From Tepidisphaeraceae bacterium (GTDB lineage: Bacteria > Planctomycetota > Phycisphaerae > Tepidisphaerales > Tepidisphaeraceae), in NCBI GenBank assembly GCA_035998445.1, contig DASYHQ010000010.1, forward strand, positions 62,001 to 126,000: a stretch of 64,000 nucleotides of DNA. Reading direction: 5' to 3'. The notes under the pieces are model-generated. The model saw only the letters and a program-made list of their open reading frames with translations, had not been told where the DNA came from and ran no database searches. Positions 53,646 to 62,655 of this stretch are shown piece by piece. The position numbers and the translations under genes were made by a program. How positions within the stretch are numbered: the first letter of the stretch is position 1; each line of letters starts with the position of its first letter.

Positions 53646-56600
53646 ATGTCGAAGCTTATTGATCGTTCATTTGGGCCGGGTCGCTGGCCAATCGGGCACC
53701 GTGCGGTACGCGCCGCGGCGGCGGTGGCGGTGGTGGCGATGGTCGCTGCCCATGCCTCGGCCGAGACGTGGGATAACACGAGCACCGATTTCGATTGGGA
53801 TACACCGACCAACTGGAATCCGGACACCGTACCGGGCTCGGGTTCAACGGCGACGTTCTCCAGCAATGCCGCGGGCGTGATCGGTACGATCGACCTGGAA
53901 GGACAGGCCCAGAGCATCGACGCGCTGCAATTCACGCACGGCTCAGGGCTGTACACGATCGGCACCGCGATCGGCGATGGCTCGCTGACGCTCAATCAAC
54001 TGACGAAGACCGGCGGTGGGAACCTTACCATCAACTCCGGATTGATCGGAGCCGGGTCGGCGCTGACGCTGAACGTCAGTAACCAAACCACAACGATCGC
54101 TGGCACAGTGACGGCTACGAACCTCACAAAGGGTGGCGACAACACGCTCGTGCTGTCCAATCTTGGCAACGCGATCAGCGGCACGCTGACGGTCGGCTCA
54201 GGCACGGTCGACGCTCGCGGCGTTGGCTCGCTCGGGCCCGCTGGAAGCGCGGCCATCGCGATGTCCGGTGGTACGCTCAGCCTTCGCAGCACCAGCGCCA
54301 CGCCGAATCCGCTGGTGTGGGGCAACAACGTCACGATCACCGGCAACGCGTCGATCAACGTGGACGCCGCACCGAGCACCAGCGGTTCGGGAATCACGCA
54401 GCGCCTGGGCAACTTGTCGATCGGCGGCCAGCAATTGAGCTTTGGCAACGGCAGCAACCAACGCCTGTCGTTCGTCGGAACGACGCTTAGCGGTAACGCG
54501 ACGTTTTCCAACGCGGGCGGCATCAGCCTCGGCGCGTTGGACGACGGCGGCGTCGCTCGCACGATCACCGTCACCGGTGGCAGCAGCAACAACGGCGGAT
54601 TCAACCTCGATACGGCGGCGGCAAGCCTGACGGCGGGCGGCACCCTGAACGTGGTGAACGGCGCGACCGTCTCCCTTGCGACGGCAAACGCGTGGAACTC
54701 GACGATCAATGTCACCGGCGGAACCGTCAACTACAACGTCAACGACGCGCTGGCAAACGGGTCGGCCGTCAACGCCATCGGCACCAGCACGGGTAGCAAT
54801 ACCGTCGGTCAGGTGGTGGTGAACAGCGCGGTCAGCAGCTTTGGCAACGACACGGTCTCCATTGCTTCGGGCAACGTCCTTCAAATCAACTCTAATGCGG
54901 CGACGGGCCTGACGCGCGGCTCGAACCTGACGTTGGCTCCTGGTGCCATCGTCTCCGAGACGGCTGCCAACCAACTCACAGCCGGCACACCCATCGCCAA
55001 CCTCGGCACGAGCAATGACCTCATGCTTGGGCTGTCCAACGGCATCACGCAGAGCGTGACCGTCGGCAACGCGGGCGGCACGACCCCCTGGATGGGCATC
55101 AGTACCGATGCGTTGAGCGACCGCCAACTGAACAGCGGCAGCGTGATCACCGTCGCAGCGGGCGCGTCGCAATTCACGCTCCAAGGTGTGAACAACCGCG
55201 TGTTGGCCATCGCGTCCGGCGTCACGATCAACTCGGCCAGCGCATCAACAGCCAACCTCGTCGGTCGCATCAATTTGAACAATAGTACGGCCGGGGCATA
55301 CAACAACGTGACGTTGCTCGCCAAGGCGGCAACCGCCAACTCGGCGGGCAGCGAGGTGACGCTCAACCAGAACGCCGGCTCCCTCCCCGGCGCCGTGGCA
55401 CTCAACGTTGAGGGCGCCAATGCAATCGGTCTGAATCCGGCGCGGATCACCTCCATCACCAACGGAGCGATCAACGGCTCGATCAACGTGCAGAGCGGCG
55501 CAGCGAGCAACCTCCCGGGCGGGCAGGTGACGTTCGGCAACAACAATCTCTTCAACACCACCACGCAGGGGACCGTTACCGTCAACGTGGGCGGGCTGGT
55601 GAACATCACCCAGCAGCAGGCGATCAACAATGGACCGGGCTCCTCGGTCAACGAACTCGTGCTCGCGACCGATGCAACCAAGCCTTATCAGGGTCCGATC
55701 GTTCAGGTTAACACCGGTGGCCTGAACGGCACCGGACAGATTGCCCGCACTGGCACGGGTGCCGTGATCTGGCAGCTGGGCCAGTCAGGTGCGCTCAGCG
55801 GTGCCCAGCTAACCCCTGGCACAATCCAGGCTGGGGACATCGTTCGGTTGAGCGCTGACAATATCACGAACCTCAGCAACGTCACCGGCGCCGCGATCTA
55901 CGAAATCATCAACGATCGCAACGAGAGCACCAACAACAGCAATATCAACCTCAACGGAGGCATGCTGGTCACCGACCAGAACAACCGCGTCGTGGCGACG
56001 ACGGGCGGCATCAATGTTGGCTCAGCTGGCGGGACGTTCGGGGCACCCAACGCCGGCTCGTTCCGGATCAGCGCGCCGGTCCTGGCGGCCGGCAATGCAC
56101 TGACGCTCGGCGTCAACGCGGTAATTGATCCGATCCAGCAGAACAGCGCGACGAAGATCAAGGATGGCCTGATCCGTTTCAACACCGACGGCGCTGCTAA
56201 CACCGTCACGGCCGGCTCGGTCACCCTCGCGGTGGGTTCCGCCGAGTTCACCAGTGGGGCCAACTCGATCGGCAGCTACACCAGCAACAGCACCGGCAAA
56301 ACCTTCGCGTCAAACGGCACGACAGGATCGGCGTTGGGCACGGCGAGCGTGCTGATGAACGCGGGCATCCTCGCCACGGGTGGAAACGGGTCATCGACCG
56401 GCACGCTTGCCGGCCTCGTCTCGGCCGGATCGGGTGCCCATACGTTCGCGCCCGGAGACCTCGGCGGCATCGGCACCCTCAATCTGGCGGCGGCCGGTAG
56501 CTCGCTGTCGCTCAACGGACTGTCGACGTTGCACTTCGACATCAACGGAACCACTGAGGCCAGCGACCTGCTGGTGCTCACGGGCACGTTGGACATCAGC

Positions 56601-56855
56601 GGCGGCACGCCGAGCATCGCGCTGCAGACGTTCGGTGGGACGCTGGACAGCGAGACCTATACGCTCGCTACGTTTGCGGATTCCGCCATCAACCAAGGCA
56701 GCTTCAATCTGCCGGCGGCGCCGTTCGGTTATGCGTGGTCGGTGTCGTCAACCGGCATCCAGTTGACCACCGCCGCCGTTCCCGAGCCGTCGGGTCTCGG
56801 GCTTCTGGCCCTGGGCGCGGCCCGGTTGCTCAAACGACGGCGCGCGACGCGATAG
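53646..56855 (+). CDS. Giant PEP-CTERM protein with autotransporter-type beta-strand repeats
   Basis: 1069 residues from the ATG at 53646 (GGAGG eight bases upstream). Signal peptide at about residues 22-46 (AVRAAAAVAVVAMVAAHASA). The mature part opens TWDNTSTDFDWDTPTNWNPD, like other autotransporter-strand proteins, and runs for about 980 residues as G/N/T/S-rich strands with almost no Cys, Lys or Trp (for example TKTGGGNLTINSGLIGAGSA). It is probably a very long beta-helix. The C-terminus is VPEP, SGLGLLALGAARLL, KRRRATR. It shares this design with the 606-residue protein at 21663. A strong terminator follows, so it is monocistronic. The XylR-type gene just downstream on the other strand may control it. 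Confidence 0.9.
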   Translation: MSKLIDRSFGPGRWPIGHRAVRAAAAVAVVAMVAAHASAETWDNTSTDFDWDTPTNWNPDTVPGSGSTATFSSNAAGVIGTIDLEGQAQSIDALQFTHGSGLYTIGTAIGDGSLTLNQLTKTGGGNLTINSGLIGAGSALTLNVSNQTTTIAGTVTATNLTKGGDNTLVLSNLGNAISGTLTVGSGTVDARGVGSLGPAGSAAIAMSGGTLSLRSTSATPNPLVWGNNVTITGNASINVDAAPSTSGSGITQRLGNLSIGGQQLSFGNGSNQRLSFVGTTLSGNATFSNAGGISLGALDDGGVARTITVTGGSSNNGGFNLDTAAASLTAGGTLNVVNGATVSLATANAWNSTINVTGGTVNYNVNDALANGSAVNAIGTSTGSNTVGQVVVNSAVSSFGNDTVSIASGNVLQINSNAATGLTRGSNLTLAPGAIVSETAANQLTAGTPIANLGTSNDLMLGLSNGITQSVTVGNAGGTTPWMGISTDALSDRQLNSGSVITVAAGASQFTLQGVNNRVLAIASGVTINSASASTANLVGRINLNNSTAGAYNNVTLLAKAATANSAGSEVTLNQNAGSLPGAVALNVEGANAIGLNPARITSITNGAINGSINVQSGAASNLPGGQVTFGNNNLFNTTTQGTVTVNVGGLVNITQQQAINNGPGSSVNELVLATDATKPYQGPIVQVNTGGLNGTGQIARTGTGAVIWQLGQSGALSGAQLTPGTIQAGDIVRLSADNITNLSNVTGAAIYEIINDRNESTNNSNINLNGGMLVTDQNNRVVATTGGINVGSAGGTFGAPNAGSFRISAPVLAAGNALTLGVNAVIDPIQQNSATKIKDGLIRFNTDGAANTVTAGSVTLAVGSAEFTSGANSIGSYTSNSTGKTFASNGTTGSALGTASVLMNAGILATGGNGSSTGTLAGLVSAGSGAHTFAPGDLGGIGTLNLAAAGSSLSLNGLSTLHFDINGTTEASDLLVLTGTLDISGGTPSIALQTFGGTLDSETYTLATFADSAINQGSFNLPAAPFGYAWSVSSTGIQLTTAAVPEPSGLGLLALGAARLLKRRRATR

Positions 56856-56893
56856 TCGGTGGCCATCTAGATTTGCGCCCCAGCGTTCTCCTC

Positions 56894-56925
56894 GGCCTGA
56901 CGGTCCACCCGTCAGGCCTTTTTTT
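56894..56925 (+). terminator. Rho-independent terminator
   Basis: GGCCTGACGG (56894-56903), loop TCCAC, CCGTCAGGCC (56909-56918), then seven T. It is the best terminator in the window, 38 bp after the PEP-CTERM stop. Confidence 0.92.
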
Positions 56926-57060
56926 ATTGCTGTTGGGCGAATCCCGTCCGACACGAACGCGACGGGCGTCCTCCGAACGCTCGGCGTCGTTTGCGAGACG
57001 GACACGTTGTATTGCGATACGGCCGCGAGGTGCCATCGTGGCCGCGCTGCGTAAGGAGGC

Positions 57061-58236
57061 CTACAGGCGGGTCGGCTTGGCCGCCGATCTCACGTGGGTC
57101 CCATACAGTCGGCGAAATTCGATCGGGCTGATGCCGGTTTCCCGGCGGAAGACGGCCGAGAACTTGGACGCGCTCGGAAAGCCACTTTGAAGCGCGACGT
57201 CGATGGCCTGTAGATCCGTGCTGACCAGGAGCGTCTTCGCGTTCGCCAGACGTGTCCGCAGAATTTCGTTTCGCGGCGTACGACCGAGCAACGTGGCAAA
57301 CTTTCGCTCCAACAGGCGTCGCGAAATCATCACGGCCTCGGCGACGTCGCCAACCTCAATGGGAGCCGAGGAGCGGCGTCGAATAAAGCGGATGGCAGCC
57401 ACGAGATCGTGATCGTCGATCGCCAGGACATCGGTCGATTGGCGGACTGCGATCCCGCCCGGCTTTACCTTGATCTCCCTTGTCGGCGCCGCCACCGTCC
57501 CACCCATCAAGCGGTGCAGGAGCTCGGCGCCTTCGTATCCCACCCGCCTTGCCGAGCCCATAATGCTCGACAGTTCCGGCGTCGCAAAGCCGCACTCCAG
57601 CAGGCTGTTGTCGACACCGAGGATCGCAATGTCTTCCGGCACTCGCGTCTGCAGGAAGGTACATGCGTTGGCGCAGAGCATGGCCGCGCGATCGTGCGCC
57701 GCGAACAACGCGACCGGTTTGGGAAGTTCAGCCAACCATCGCGTGATCGGACCGGTGACCGCGCGCGCGACGAGTTCGCCATGATCGGCCTCGAACGACG
57801 CCGCGTCGTATCCGCTCTGCCTTAGCTGTTGGCGATATCCTAACAACCGCTCGTCAGACCAATCCGTGCCGCGATATCCAGCAAACGCGAAATGACGAAA
57901 TCCGCTCTCGAGAAAATGCGTTGCTGCGATGCGACCGATCGCGAGATTGTCGGTCGTAACCCGTGGCACGCCAGCCATCACCGGTCCGCCGATTTGGACG
58001 GTGGGCACATTCAAGCGATTGATCAGTCCAAGCCAATCGCCATCGGTGTTGCTCACCAAGATGCCATCCGGCGCCCAAGACGTGGTCGACGCGACCGCTA
58101 TCTCAAATGATGGGTATACTTCCAACACCCATTTGGCCCCGCCTTTCACGAATTCCTGCACGCCCATCACGACGTCGCCGAAATAGCCGACCGTGGGGGG
58201 GAAGAAGAGCCCGATTAGCAAAGGCGAGCTAGCCAT
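57061..58236 (-). CDS. XylR-type regulator: LacI-like sugar-binding domain fused to AraC DNA-binding domain
   Basis: 391 residues from the ATG at 58236, the usual XylR length (the frame open to 58461 adds non-protein-like residues). Sensor part: LLIGLFFPPTVGYFGDVVMG, FRHFAFAGYRGTDWSDERLL, PVALFAAHDRAAMLCANACT, IAILGVDNSLLECGFATPEL. The AraC part carries VGDVAEAVMISRRLLERKFA and IDVALQSGFPSASKFSAVF, ending GISPIEFRRLYG. It has the same design as 13129-14286, with low but clear similarity. It is convergent with the giant PEP-CTERM gene and divergent from the zinc-ribbon membrane protein. Confidence 0.92.
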   Translation of the reverse strand: MASSPLLIGLFFPPTVGYFGDVVMGVQEFVKGGAKWVLEVYPSFEIAVASTTSWAPDGILVSNTDGDWLGLINRLNVPTVQIGGPVMAGVPRVTTDNLAIGRIAATHFLESGFRHFAFAGYRGTDWSDERLLGYRQQLRQSGYDAASFEADHGELVARAVTGPITRWLAELPKPVALFAAHDRAAMLCANACTFLQTRVPEDIAILGVDNSLLECGFATPELSSIMGSARRVGYEGAELLHRLMGGTVAAPTREIKVKPGGIAVRQSTDVLAIDDHDLVAAIRFIRRRSSAPIEVGDVAEAVMISRRLLERKFATLLGRTPRNEILRTRLANAKTLLVSTDLQAIDVALQSGFPSASKFSAVFRRETGISPIEFRRLYGTHVRSAAKPTRL

Positions 58237-58565
58237 TCGTGGTGCGATCAAAAGTGCCGAAGCCTGCGCGTTTCGTAACCCGCGGCGGACATCGACGAGT
58301 AGCACGCGTTGACATGTGCGCTCAATTGTCGTTGCCGTACTGACAGGCGTCAAATCAAAATGCGGTTGCTCGACGTCCACATGCTGTCTTGACGTTGTGA
58401 TAGCCAGGCGTGCGCAACGACGGTAAGGTGACACGCTTGTGTAGCACGCGAGCGATCGCACGATGGCGGCCTAAAATGCGATCATGCATGTCGATGCGAT
58501 AAGCTCGAGTCGGCACCTGTTGGCAATACGGCGGGGCCTCCCACCCTACAGGGCGCAACTTTCCA
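58237..58565. other. Divergent intergenic region, no supported gene
   Basis: 329 bp between the XylR-type gene (minus) and the membrane-protein gene (plus). Only unconvincing open frames are seen. Confidence 0.4.
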
Positions 58566-59588
58566 ATGCCGGCTCCCACCGCTGAAACCTCAGGCGATCT
58601 GCCGTGCCACCAGTGCGGGTACGACCTGCGCGCCCACCCGCATGACGGCAAATGCCCGGAGTGCGAGGCGTCCGTCGCCGAATCGGTGCGAGTGACCGCG
58701 ATACCCGGCCGCCCGTCTTGGCGGAACAGTGACCCGCGCTGGCGGCGGCGGGTGCTTGCCGGCACGTGGACCCTGGTGCTGTTGCCGCTCGTGGACATGC
58801 TGAACACGCTCGGGTGGGCTAAGAACGTGCCCGTCCCCACCGTCTTCGACTACCGGCACACCGTCCGCACGCTGGACGACACCCTTCTTTGCAGCGGCAT
58901 GGACGTGTACGAGCCGCTTGTCTTCTGCATCGGTGTGGCGCTGCTATGCTCGAACGAGCGCGGGCGACGCCCCAGCACGCTGGACTGGACGCGTCGCTGG
59001 GGTGTCCTATGCAGTTACGTCGTGCTGCTGCTCAGCGCCGCTCAGGTGCTCTTCATCGTCGCACTGGTCCTGCTCGGCATCGCCGCGCTCTTGCAGAGCA
59101 TGCCGCCGAAGTATCAGCCGGGCACTACGGAGTTATTCGTTGACGTAAGCACGGCCAACCTTCGGTACGGGCCCCACCCGCAGGAAATCGCGAGCCTCGT
59201 GCTTGTAGCATTCTCCTCGATCGCGATCCTGCTGGCCTGCGTCCCGCTCTTCGACGCCCTGCGCAGCAGCGGCCGAAAGGCGTTCGCCGCCGTCCTCCTC
59301 GTTCCGCTCGCGTTGTTCGCATTGGTTTACGTCGCGCAGGTCGGTTGGTCCATCGTGAGCGACCCACGCGTGGGGTCGCAGGAATTATTCGGTTACCAGA
59401 CCTACTTCTGGCCCGAGTTATTGATCGCGACGTTCACCGGTCGTCAGACGGACTGGAGCGCGTCTGGATCCGTCGTGAGCCCGCTCGTAGAAACGACGAA
59501 ATGGTGCGTCCTCTTCGTGACCGCCGTCTGGTTGACCGCTGGCCTGCTCCTGACAAGGTGGCGGGGCCGGAAAACGCCGGCCGCGTAA
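58566..59588 (+). CDS. Membrane protein with N-terminal zinc ribbon, unknown function
   Basis: 340 residues. C14-HQ-C17-GYDLR and C30-PE-C33 form a zinc ribbon of the type often found at the start of Phycisphaerae membrane proteins. About six hydrophobic segments follow (TWTLVLLPLVDML, LVFCIGVALLC, VVLLLSAAQVLFIVALVLLG, IASLVLVAFSSIAILLACVP, FAAVLLVPLALFALVYVAQV, WCVLFVTAVWLTAGLLL). There is a soluble loop around residues 175-215 and a short basic C-terminus. No enzymatic motif is seen. AGGGCG stands about 10 bases before the ATG. Nothing links it to the carbohydrate genes on either side. Confidence 0.8.
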   Translation: MPAPTAETSGDLPCHQCGYDLRAHPHDGKCPECEASVAESVRVTAIPGRPSWRNSDPRWRRRVLAGTWTLVLLPLVDMLNTLGWAKNVPVPTVFDYRHTVRTLDDTLLCSGMDVYEPLVFCIGVALLCSNERGRRPSTLDWTRRWGVLCSYVVLLLSAAQVLFIVALVLLGIAALLQSMPPKYQPGTTELFVDVSTANLRYGPHPQEIASLVLVAFSSIAILLACVPLFDALRSSGRKAFAAVLLVPLALFALVYVAQVGWSIVSDPRVGSQELFGYQTYFWPELLIATFTGRQTDWSASGSVVSPLVETTKWCVLFVTAVWLTAGLLLTRWRGRKTPAA

Positions 59589-59843
59589 CTTCTACCCATT
59601 CGGACCCCTTCAGCAGGTGGCGATGCCCGCAACGACCTTCCCTGTGAGACGGGCGTGCTGGCTGGCGGGACCTGCGACGTGCGAGGTCCCCTACCTGTAA
59701 TTACCGGGTTGGCGGGCGGAAGGGGTTAGGAAGGTGGGAAAAATTCTTGGCCAGTGACCTGGCACAACGGTAGGCTCCTGGTGCGGGACTGGGGGATGGG
59801 GAGCGTTCCCTGCTACCTGGTCCGCATTCTAGATCATGATCTT

Positions 59844-59980
59844 ATGTCACCCGAAGACCAGCCGCCGAAGCCAATTCTGATTCATCCTGCTGCCAATGAA
59901 CGTGGGATGACCGAGCTGCACTTTGCTGCTTACTGCAATGATGCCGAGGCGGTCGCCTCCCTCTTGAACGGCGGTGCCAC
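59844..59980 (+). pseudogene. Ankyrin-repeat gene fragment
   Basis: From the ATG at 59844 the frame reads an acidic start and then GMTELHFAAYCNDAEAVASL followed by LNGGATVG, a clear first ankyrin repeat (TxLHxAA, then VxxLLxxGA). The next repeat is missing: the sequence turns into a C-rich tract and the hairpin repeat at 60065. It is the 5' end of a gene cut off by rearrangement. There is no Shine-Dalgarno. Confidence 0.6.
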
Positions 59981-60064
59981 GGTGGGGCATAGGCCGCCCC
60001 CTGCCTCCTCCCGCCCCGCTCGCCATCCCGGCCGAACAGGAAACAGCCCAAAACCAGCCCGAAA

Positions 60065-60101
60065 CGAGCGAACCCCGCTAACTCGGTTAACGGGGTTTGC
60101 C
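60065..60101. repeat. 37-bp hairpin repeat, copy 2
   Basis: Starts CGAGCGAACCCCGCTAACTC and ends GGGGTTTGCC; 33 of 37 bases match 43203-43239. The arms AACCCCG and CGGGGTT pair perfectly. It follows the ankyrin fragment. Confidence 0.65.
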
Positions 60102-60244
60102 AAAGAGATTTTACCCGTACCATCATCGCAGCCGCCGGTTCCGATCGGCTTGGCCGCCGCACTGTGGGTAGTGCGCGATGGGCGGCGGCGGCCAACACGA
60201 TTGGCTGGTTGTCTACAGCTGGATGCTGTCGGGCCGAACGTCAG

Positions 60245-62485
60245 TCACCGGAACGTCGCAAACCCCCACACTGATCGGTCGGCGGCGTTGCGGCCGTTGC
60301 CGCTCCACATGAACTGGCGCAGACGGCGGTTGCCATCGGCGCTGTCGTCGACGGCGAGATCGAAGCGGACCGTCTGGCCCGGCTGGGGCGTGAAGCCGAG
60401 CGTCGCGAAGGGGATGGCGGCCTGCAGGCGGTAGCCGGCACCATTCACGTTCGGCGTCACCGCGACGTTCGTCGTGTCGGGCTGTCGGTCGGCCTGAACG
60501 AAGTGCCACTGCGACTGGCCGTCCACCTGCCCCGCGCTCAACAGCACCTGGTGATCGCCGAATCCCAGCGGGCCACCGGCGTCCGGGTCGCGCGAACCGA
60601 TGAACAGCTCGACGCCATCCCCCTTCCAGATCGGCTTGCCGGTCTGCAGGTTCTGCATCGGTGTCGGATCGACGACGTCGACGAGCACGTGCAGGAACTG
60701 ATCGTCGTAACAGAGTCGAAACGTCGCCTCCACGCCGCCGGAGTCGGCGCCCGAAACCATGCGCTGGCTTGAGATCGGCTCGCCCGGAACCCCCGGATAA
60801 CCGCTGGTCGTCCCATCAAGTTGTACCGGCCCGACCGCCCGCCCAATGCTTACCGAGCGGCTGGCGGTCGCGCTGACGACGAACCGCGGGTCGTCCCATG
60901 CGAACGCCTCGCGCTTGCCCAGCACGACGTCGTACACCGTGTGGTTCGTCTCCATCATGTGGGCGAGCATTGGCCGGTACGGCCGGTCGCTCGTCGCGAT
61001 CAGTCCCGTGTTGAAGTTCTCGCCGCTCAGCCCCTCGTGCGCACGGCCGAGGACCGACTGGTCGACCGTCTCGAACCAGGTCGACCCGATCACGAACCCG
61101 GTCGCCGCGGTCTGCTCGACGTAGTTGCGGTAGCCCAGCCCGCGCATCGCCTGCGTCTCGACGCTCTTGGCGGGGCCGGGCACGCCCGACTCCTGCGGGC
61201 AGCTGTAAAAGTACTCCGACAACAGCAGCGGTCGTCCCGACCACGCGTGGACGTTCTTCAGGAACGCGTGGTCGATGCCGTACGTGTAATAGTTGACCGA
61301 CATCACGTCGAGGTACTTGCCTGCGATCTCCAGCAAGCGCCGGTCGCTGGTGGTGGCGGTGAGGAACCGGTTGCCCAGCAGCATGTGATTCGGGTCGTGC
61401 CGGCGGAACGTGTCGGCGATCAGCTTGTAGTACGTCTCGAAGAAGTGCTCGACCATGGCCTGCAGGTCCGCCGCGGCCACGGCCGTCTTCGGGAACAGGT
61501 TGGCATCGGGCAGTTCATCGAACGAAGCGAACGTGGTGCCCCACGCTTTATTCAGCGCGTCGATCGACTTGTACTGCTCCTGAAGCCGACCGACGAACTC
61601 GCGTTTTACCGCATGCGAGCCGTCGAGCTTGGCGATCAGGCGCGGCACCTCTTCAAAGTGCGGCTCATTGTTGATGAAGTACCCGATCAGCACCTGCTCG
61701 CTCGCCTTGGGCGCTAAGATCTTTGCGAACGAAGCATCCATCGCAGCGCGGTTCTTTTCGTCGAACGGATCGAAGACGTGTTTGAGCTCCTTAAACATCG
61801 TGACCCCGTGCCACGTGATCGGCAGCGAGATCATGTACGGGTACTTCAACCGCTTGCTGGCGGCGGACGGTCCACTGAAGGGCCCGCCGGCGTTGAAGCC
61901 CCACTTGCGCAGCCGCTCGACCATGCGGGTCTGGTAGGAGTCGCGGTCGTAGGGTTTCCCGTACTTCCTGATCTGGTTGGCCAAATGGAACGAGAAATTG
62001 TCGGTGCCCCCGTCCTGGTACGCCGTGCGGAACGGTCCGTCGGCCGGCGGTAGCCATTCGAACACGCTCTCGGGTCGGCCCTTCACGCGCACCCAATCGT
62101 CGCCGGGCGCGTACACGCAGACGCCGAGCATGTAGTAGAGATTCCCATCCGGGCTCACGAGGTGCCAGCGGTCACCCTTCTGTTCGACGTGGAAGAATCC
62201 GGTCTTCTTCAGGCCCAGCGCCCCGCCGCTGCCGGGCAGGCCGCCCCACGGATCGCGCGCAGGCGGGTTGATGGCGTCGTAGTACGCCTTCTCCCGTTCC
62301 ACGTCGGCCATCAGGTCCGCCTCGTCGCGGACCTTATCGGGGTAGTCCATCTGCGTGTTCTGACCAAAGCGATCGACGGCCGGCGAAGCGGGCGACGTCG
62401 TCGGCTCGGCGCCGAACGCAGGACCAACGAAGCCGAGCAAACAAACGGGCAACAGGGAACGGCGCAGGGGGGACAGGAATGTCAT
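60245..62485 (-). CDS. Secreted GH-A clan glycosidase (agarase/GH50-like) with CBM9-like C-terminus
   Basis: 746 residues from the ATG at 62485, five bases after GGAG; the frame open to 62890 runs through a repeat and the next gene. Signal peptide at residues 1-26 (SLLPVCLLGFVGPAFGA). FGQNTQMDYPDKV (40-52) and HVEQKGDRWHLVSPDGNLYY open the catalytic part, as in the paralogue at 25265-28675. Acid/base E274 in GYFINNEPHFEEV and nucleophile E424 in LLLSEYFYSCP. From about residue 530 a CBM9-like domain follows (VQLDGTTSGYPGVPGE to FDLAVDDSADGNRRLRQFMW). The duplicated N-terminal domain of the 25265 paralogue is absent. It follows the right-edge paralogue 62656-64000 on the same strand with a 170-bp gap. 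Confidence 0.88.
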   Translation of the reverse strand: MTFLSPLRRSLLPVCLLGFVGPAFGAEPTTSPASPAVDRFGQNTQMDYPDKVRDEADLMADVEREKAYYDAINPPARDPWGGLPGSGGALGLKKTGFFHVEQKGDRWHLVSPDGNLYYMLGVCVYAPGDDWVRVKGRPESVFEWLPPADGPFRTAYQDGGTDNFSFHLANQIRKYGKPYDRDSYQTRMVERLRKWGFNAGGPFSGPSAASKRLKYPYMISLPITWHGVTMFKELKHVFDPFDEKNRAAMDASFAKILAPKASEQVLIGYFINNEPHFEEVPRLIAKLDGSHAVKREFVGRLQEQYKSIDALNKAWGTTFASFDELPDANLFPKTAVAAADLQAMVEHFFETYYKLIADTFRRHDPNHMLLGNRFLTATTSDRRLLEIAGKYLDVMSVNYYTYGIDHAFLKNVHAWSGRPLLLSEYFYSCPQESGVPGPAKSVETQAMRGLGYRNYVEQTAATGFVIGSTWFETVDQSVLGRAHEGLSGENFNTGLIATSDRPYRPMLAHMMETNHTVYDVVLGKREAFAWDDPRFVVSATASRSVSIGRAVGPVQLDGTTSGYPGVPGEPISSQRMVSGADSGGVEATFRLCYDDQFLHVLVDVVDPTPMQNLQTGKPIWKGDGVELFIGSRDPDAGGPLGFGDHQVLLSAGQVDGQSQWHFVQADRQPDTTNVAVTPNVNGAGYRLQAAIPFATLGFTPQPGQTVRFDLAVDDSADGNRRLRQFMWSGNGRNAADRSVWGFATFR

Positions 62486-62504
62486 ATTGGCTCCGAAACG
62501 TGGA

Positions 62505-62626
62505 ATGGGCGTCTCGCCCTTGCAGTTAAGTGGGAGGAAAGCCGGATCTGTGCCAGTCGGGCTAGCCGGCCGCCGAAGATGAACTGGAACTTCTGACATC
62601 GCCGGCCGCATGGGCGAGACACCCAT
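62505..62626. repeat. Inverted pair of 15-bp repeats between two glycosidase genes
   Basis: ATGGGCGTCTCGCCC at 62505-62519 and GGGCGAGACACCCAT at 62612-62626 are reverse complements with one mismatch. The second is part of a stronger hairpin, CCGCATGGG / CCCATGCGG (62606-62614 and 62622-62630). The GGGCGAGACGCCCAT unit is, to my knowledge, a common dispersed element in planctomycete genomes. Confidence 0.6.
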
Positions 62627-62655
62627 GCGGCGGCGGAAGTCGATGTACCGGGCGG

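Larger units (their letters stand above)
59589..60244. other. 656-bp gap holding an ankyrin fragment and a hairpin repeat
   Basis: No full gene is present. 59589-59843 has nothing recognisable. An ankyrin fragment (59844-59980) and the 37-bp repeat (60065-60101) are listed separately. Confidence 0.5.

Noticed and set aside
53646-56855. Classical autotransporter adhesin
   Set aside because: The strand repeats fit, but the C-terminus is a PEP-CTERM tail and not an outer-membrane barrel.
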